In this document: positions 32,704 to 35,030 of the stretch, one piece after another | How positions within the stretch are numbered: the stretch's first letter is position 1 | Layout of the letters: every line of letters begins with the position of its first letter | The notes under the pieces: generated by a model | Told to the model about the DNA's origin: nothing | Databases searched by the model: none | Seen by the model: the letters and a program-made list of their open reading frames with translations, nothing else | Translations under genes and position numbers: made by a program | Source: Bacteroidia bacterium | Lineage (GTDB): Bacteria; Bacteroidota; Bacteroidia; Bacteroidales; Marinilabiliaceae | DNA length: 35,030 nucleotides | Direction of reading: 5' to 3' | Assembly (NCBI GenBank): GCA_030526155.1 | Contig: JAUNDI010000028.1 | Span: 1-35,030 of the forward strand

Positions 32704-34482
32704 ATGAACATTAAATCAAACCTTCTAAAGAGTGTCGCATTGTCGTCACTACTTTTCTCAGCTGTAACTGCTAATGCGCAGTTCTCTTCGCTTAATCCGG
32801 CCGACTTCTCCGTCCCTTCGTGGACTAAGTTATGTCGCATGGCTAATGCCTTGCAAGATGGCAATCAGCCTTATAGTATTAACATGACCATCAATGGCGA
32901 CCCTAGGTCTCGTATGGGTTTCGCATGGTTCACCAATAAGTCTGTCACCAATGGCGTAGTCCAACTAGTGGCTAAGGCTGATGCTAAGGAGTCTGATTTC
33001 AATACTCCTCAATTGGTATTTAATGCTACCTCAACAGATGTTGATAACCTCAACTATTCTATCGATAGAAACAACCTCGAGGGCATTACTCCTAATCAAA
33101 AGGTAAGCTATCGTAGCCATAAGGCTCTAGCCGTAGGCCTTACCCCTAATACCACATACTCCTACCGCGTAGGTAGCGAAAATGGTTGGAGCGAAATAGG
33201 TCATTTCACTACCGCCCCTTCTACCTCCAAGGCGTTCTCTTTCATCTATATTACCGATACACAAGCACAAAATGATGAGATGTTCAATGTCTCTCAGCAA
33301 ACTGTTCACGTGGCTCGTAATCTCAACCCAGATGCTGCTTTCCTCCTCTGTAATGGCGATCTCGTGGAGACTAGTGGCTCCTCCAACTCAGAGTGGGAGT
33401 ATGAGCAATGGTTCGAAACTATGCAAGATGTATGGCTCGATTGTCCTCTCGTAGTGGCTCAGGGTAACCATGATAAGAGCTCTAACTCCAATTTCGCTCA
33501 CCATTTTAATACAGACAACTCATACAACTCTTCTGCCAGTGTCCACACTGCTATGAATGGTACCGTATACTCTTTCGTCCGCGGCGATGTCCTTTTCATG
33601 GTCATAAACTACGAGGATTGGAATACTCCTGGCTACCTCACCTCTCTAGCCGATTGGATGCGTGCACAGGTTAATAATAACCCTAATGCTAAATGGCGTA
33701 TAGCTACATACCACAAGAATATGTTCACCGGTAGTAAGTCTCACCAAGACGACCAAGATGGTAAGGCAGTACGCGAGGCTATGCTCCCTATATTTAGCGA
33801 ATTGGATATCCATATAGCTCTCCAAGGTCACGACCATATCTATGAGGTTATCGGCCCAGTAAATAACGCCGATAAAACACTCCTAGAGGATAAGGTAGAG
33901 CACGTTACTCTCGTCTCAGGCGGCGAGCGCGAAAACATGACTGGCAAAACTGGTGGTACTTTCCACGTAGGCGAGGGTACTCTCTATTTCCTCAACAACT
34001 CTGCTGGTCGTAAAAAGTACGAGCCTCGCAACGAGGATGCTATGGAAAACTCCCTCAGTAAGCATGGCGTAGAAAACTACTGGTCGCTCTTCTCTGGCAA
34101 ATTCGGACAGACAGGCGAGCCTACCTTCAGCCGCGTAGATGTCGATGGCGATAATATCCATATCGCTACCTATACCGTCGATAGCGATGGCCTACCTCAC
34201 CTCTTCGACGAGTTCGACGTAGTTAATGACGATATGTCAACAAGCCCTACAGCTCTCAGTACCAATCCTGCCGACAATGTCAAAATTACCCTTGCTAATG
34301 GCGTCGTTAATGTCTCAGGTATAAATCCCGATACTATCGAGCTCTTTAGCCTATCAGGCGTTAAGGAAGCAGAAATAGCAAATTCTAATTCTCTCGTAAT
34401 AATTAATCAACCTAAGGGAATATATGTCGTTCGTGCAATCAGTGGCAACGATATGTATACCACAAAGATTACAATAGATTAA
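32704..34482 (+). CDS. secreted purple-acid-phosphatase-like metallophosphoesterase with sorting tail
   Basis: 592 residues from the ATG at 32704, where MNIKSNLLKSVALSSLLFSA starts a signal peptide (cleaved near ANAQ). The frame is open further upstream to 32494 but that region overlaps ribBA and lacks signal-peptide character. A fibronectin/PAP-N-type domain (about 50-170, with NTTYSYRVGSENGWSEIGHFTT) precedes the phosphoesterase: DTQ (185-187), CNGDLVET (Asp219), QGNHDKS (254-259), TYHKNMF (His337) and LQGHDHIYE (375-380). It should hydrolyse phosphomonoesters or diesters outside the cell. The last 75 residues (IELFSLSG...PKGIYVVRAI...TTKITID) look like a type IX secretion C-terminal sorting domain. 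The sense strand is pyrimidine-rich (CTC, TCC, CCT), unlike neighbours. The leader has the direct repeat CTCTCGTATT (32575-32584, 32626-32635) and the small hairpin GGGCT/AGCCC (32597-32611). Confidence 0.9.
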   Translation: MNIKSNLLKSVALSSLLFSAVTANAQFSSLNPADFSVPSWTKLCRMANALQDGNQPYSINMTINGDPRSRMGFAWFTNKSVTNGVVQLVAKADAKESDFNTPQLVFNATSTDVDNLNYSIDRNNLEGITPNQKVSYRSHKALAVGLTPNTTYSYRVGSENGWSEIGHFTTAPSTSKAFSFIYITDTQAQNDEMFNVSQQTVHVARNLNPDAAFLLCNGDLVETSGSSNSEWEYEQWFETMQDVWLDCPLVVAQGNHDKSSNSNFAHHFNTDNSYNSSASVHTAMNGTVYSFVRGDVLFMVINYEDWNTPGYLTSLADWMRAQVNNNPNAKWRIATYHKNMFTGSKSHQDDQDGKAVREAMLPIFSELDIHIALQGHDHIYEVIGPVNNADKTLLEDKVEHVTLVSGGERENMTGKTGGTFHVGEGTLYFLNNSAGRKKYEPRNEDAMENSLSKHGVENYWSLFSGKFGQTGEPTFSRVDVDGDNIHIATYTVDSDGLPHLFDEFDVVNDDMSTSPTALSTNPADNVKITLANGVVNVSGINPDTIELFSLSGVKEAEIANSNSLVIINQPKGIYVVRAISGNDMYTTKITID

Positions 34483-34506
34483 TTATATCCCCCCCCCTCT
34501 CCATAG

Positions 34507-34548
34507 ATCCACCACATACCATCATCCCTACCCTGGTATGTGGTGGAT
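34507..34548 (+). terminator. terminator of the phosphoesterase gene
   Basis: Perfect 15-bp stem ATCCACCACATACCA/TGGTATGTGGTGGAT with a 12-base loop, 25 bases after the stop; followed by TCCTATTTCTC. A run of nine C lies just before it (34489-34497). Confidence 0.85.
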
Positions 34549-34589
34549 TCCTATTTCTCAATGTCCACAACCATATATTTCACTTATTC

Positions 34590-34621
34590 TTTGCTATTTT
34601 GCAAAAATATCTCTAGCTTTG
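34590..34621 (+). promoter_or_regulatory. Bacteroidota-type promoter of ssrA
   Basis: TTTG (34590-34593), a 20-base spacer and TAGCTTTG (34614-34621): an exact consensus match. The mature tmRNA 5' end (34633) is 12 bases beyond the -7 box, so a short precursor leader is likely removed by RNase P. Confidence 0.8.
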
Positions 34622-34632
34622 CACTCTCCATT

Positions 34633-35030
34633 GGGGTTGACATGGATTTGACAGCATTTGATGGGGGTATGTAAGCATGCAGAGCAGGTGGAACTACGGC
34701 TCTTAAATCTCGGGTTTCGAACTATAACTGGCGAAAACAATTACGCTCTCGCTGCCTAATCGAAGTACAGTAGATAGGTTTTATCTCGGCCTAAGAGGCT
34801 GAGACGAGACATCTCTCAAAAGCCCAATCCAGGAGGCGTTTGGTTCAGAGGTGCTGGAAATTCCAGGATAGTCGTACGTATGCTCCTTGCGTCCGATGAA
34901 TCTCCAAAGAGATAAGGATCGCTTCGGGTGCCTTTACCCACAGCTATCTCGAAAACCAAGAAAAGGATAAGCATGTAGAAAGCACACTCTTACGGTGTTT
35001 GGACCGGGGTTCGATCCCCCGCAGCTCCAC
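34633..35030 (+). ncRNA. ssrA: transfer-messenger RNA (tmRNA)
   Basis: One-piece tmRNA. The 5' end GGGGTTG pairs with CAGCTCC near the window edge to make the tRNA-like acceptor stem; GACATGGATTTGACAGCATT is the conserved 5' region; and the T-arm GGGGTTCGATCCCC is near 35005-35020. The mRNA-like part carries the tag reading frame. The last two bases of CCA lie outside the window. It rescues ribosomes stalled on broken messages and adds a degradation tag, in the cytoplasm with SmpB. Confidence 0.97.
34730..34759 (+). other. tmRNA proteolysis tag reading frame
   Basis: GGC GAA AAC AAT TAC GCT CTC GCT GCC TAA encodes GENNYALAA followed by stop. The ALAA end is the standard signal for ClpXP-type proteases. 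To my recollection this tag form is found in Bacteroidales. Confidence 0.93.

Noticed and set aside
34990-35030. tRNA gene at the window end
   Set aside because: The T-arm and acceptor strand pair with the 5' end at 34633, so they are the tRNA-like end of the tmRNA.

Overview
The window looks like a chromosomal segment from the Bacteroidales (phylum Bacteroidota), not an obvious mobile island. Signs seen in the sequence are: a one-piece tmRNA encoding the tag GENNYALAA; many promoters with the Bacteroidota -7 box TAnnTTTG; a secreted phosphoesterase ending in what looks like a type IX secretion sorting tail; a SecA of about 1120 residues; a four-subunit 2-oxoacid:ferredoxin oxidoreductase; and a gyrA followed by a TPR gene. 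The genus cannot be fixed from the sequence alone. I saw no rRNA, tRNA, CRISPR array, transposase or phage gene.

Layout. 1-1115: 5' part of a TPR-type secreted protein gene (minus), the decayed 3' end of an esterase gene, and an intergenic region with dispersed repeats. 1116-4727: M16 metalloprotease lipoprotein and a small secreted protein. 4810-7494: minus-strand operon for a ferredoxin, alpha, beta and gamma 2-oxoacid:ferredoxin oxidoreductase, followed upstream (7665-9311) by an AMP-forming acyl-CoA ligase; together they interconvert branched/aromatic acids, acyl-CoAs and 2-oxoacids. 9474-12896: penicillin-binding protein 1C and a BASS-family transporter (minus). 12970-15600: metallo-beta-lactamase-fold lipoprotein, then a strongly expressed-looking fucose/arabinose isomerase-like protein with its own promoter and terminator. 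15731-17009: nitroreductase and cyclophilin (minus). 17186-19743: a small cluster of unrecognised plus-strand genes, several membrane-anchored. 19740-24870: secA-lgt-EamA transporter operon (minus). 25264-29067: gyrA and a periplasmic TPR protein (minus). 29289-32499: ribBA, queH and an unusual NlpC/P60-endonuclease III fusion (minus). 32704-34482: secreted purple-acid-phosphatase-like protein. 34633-35030: ssrA (tmRNA).

Most noteworthy. (1) The 17186-19743 cluster: a Sel1-repeat protein and a protein with a degenerate acyl-carrier-protein-like domain (Asp where the phosphopantetheine Ser should be) share the same design: a Lys/Glu-rich linker, a GCLG motif, two transmembrane helices and a Lys-rich tail. 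A neighbouring three-helix membrane protein and a 72-residue acidic protein accompany them. This is the best candidate for an undescribed system. (2) A single reading frame joins a cytosolic-looking NlpC/P60 peptidase to a complete endonuclease III, with all catalytic and cluster residues intact. (3) A composite intergenic repeat family (TAGTTGTTCTAGTTA... and CCTTCTTnnTCGTAAAAAA modules) occurs in several intergenic gaps.
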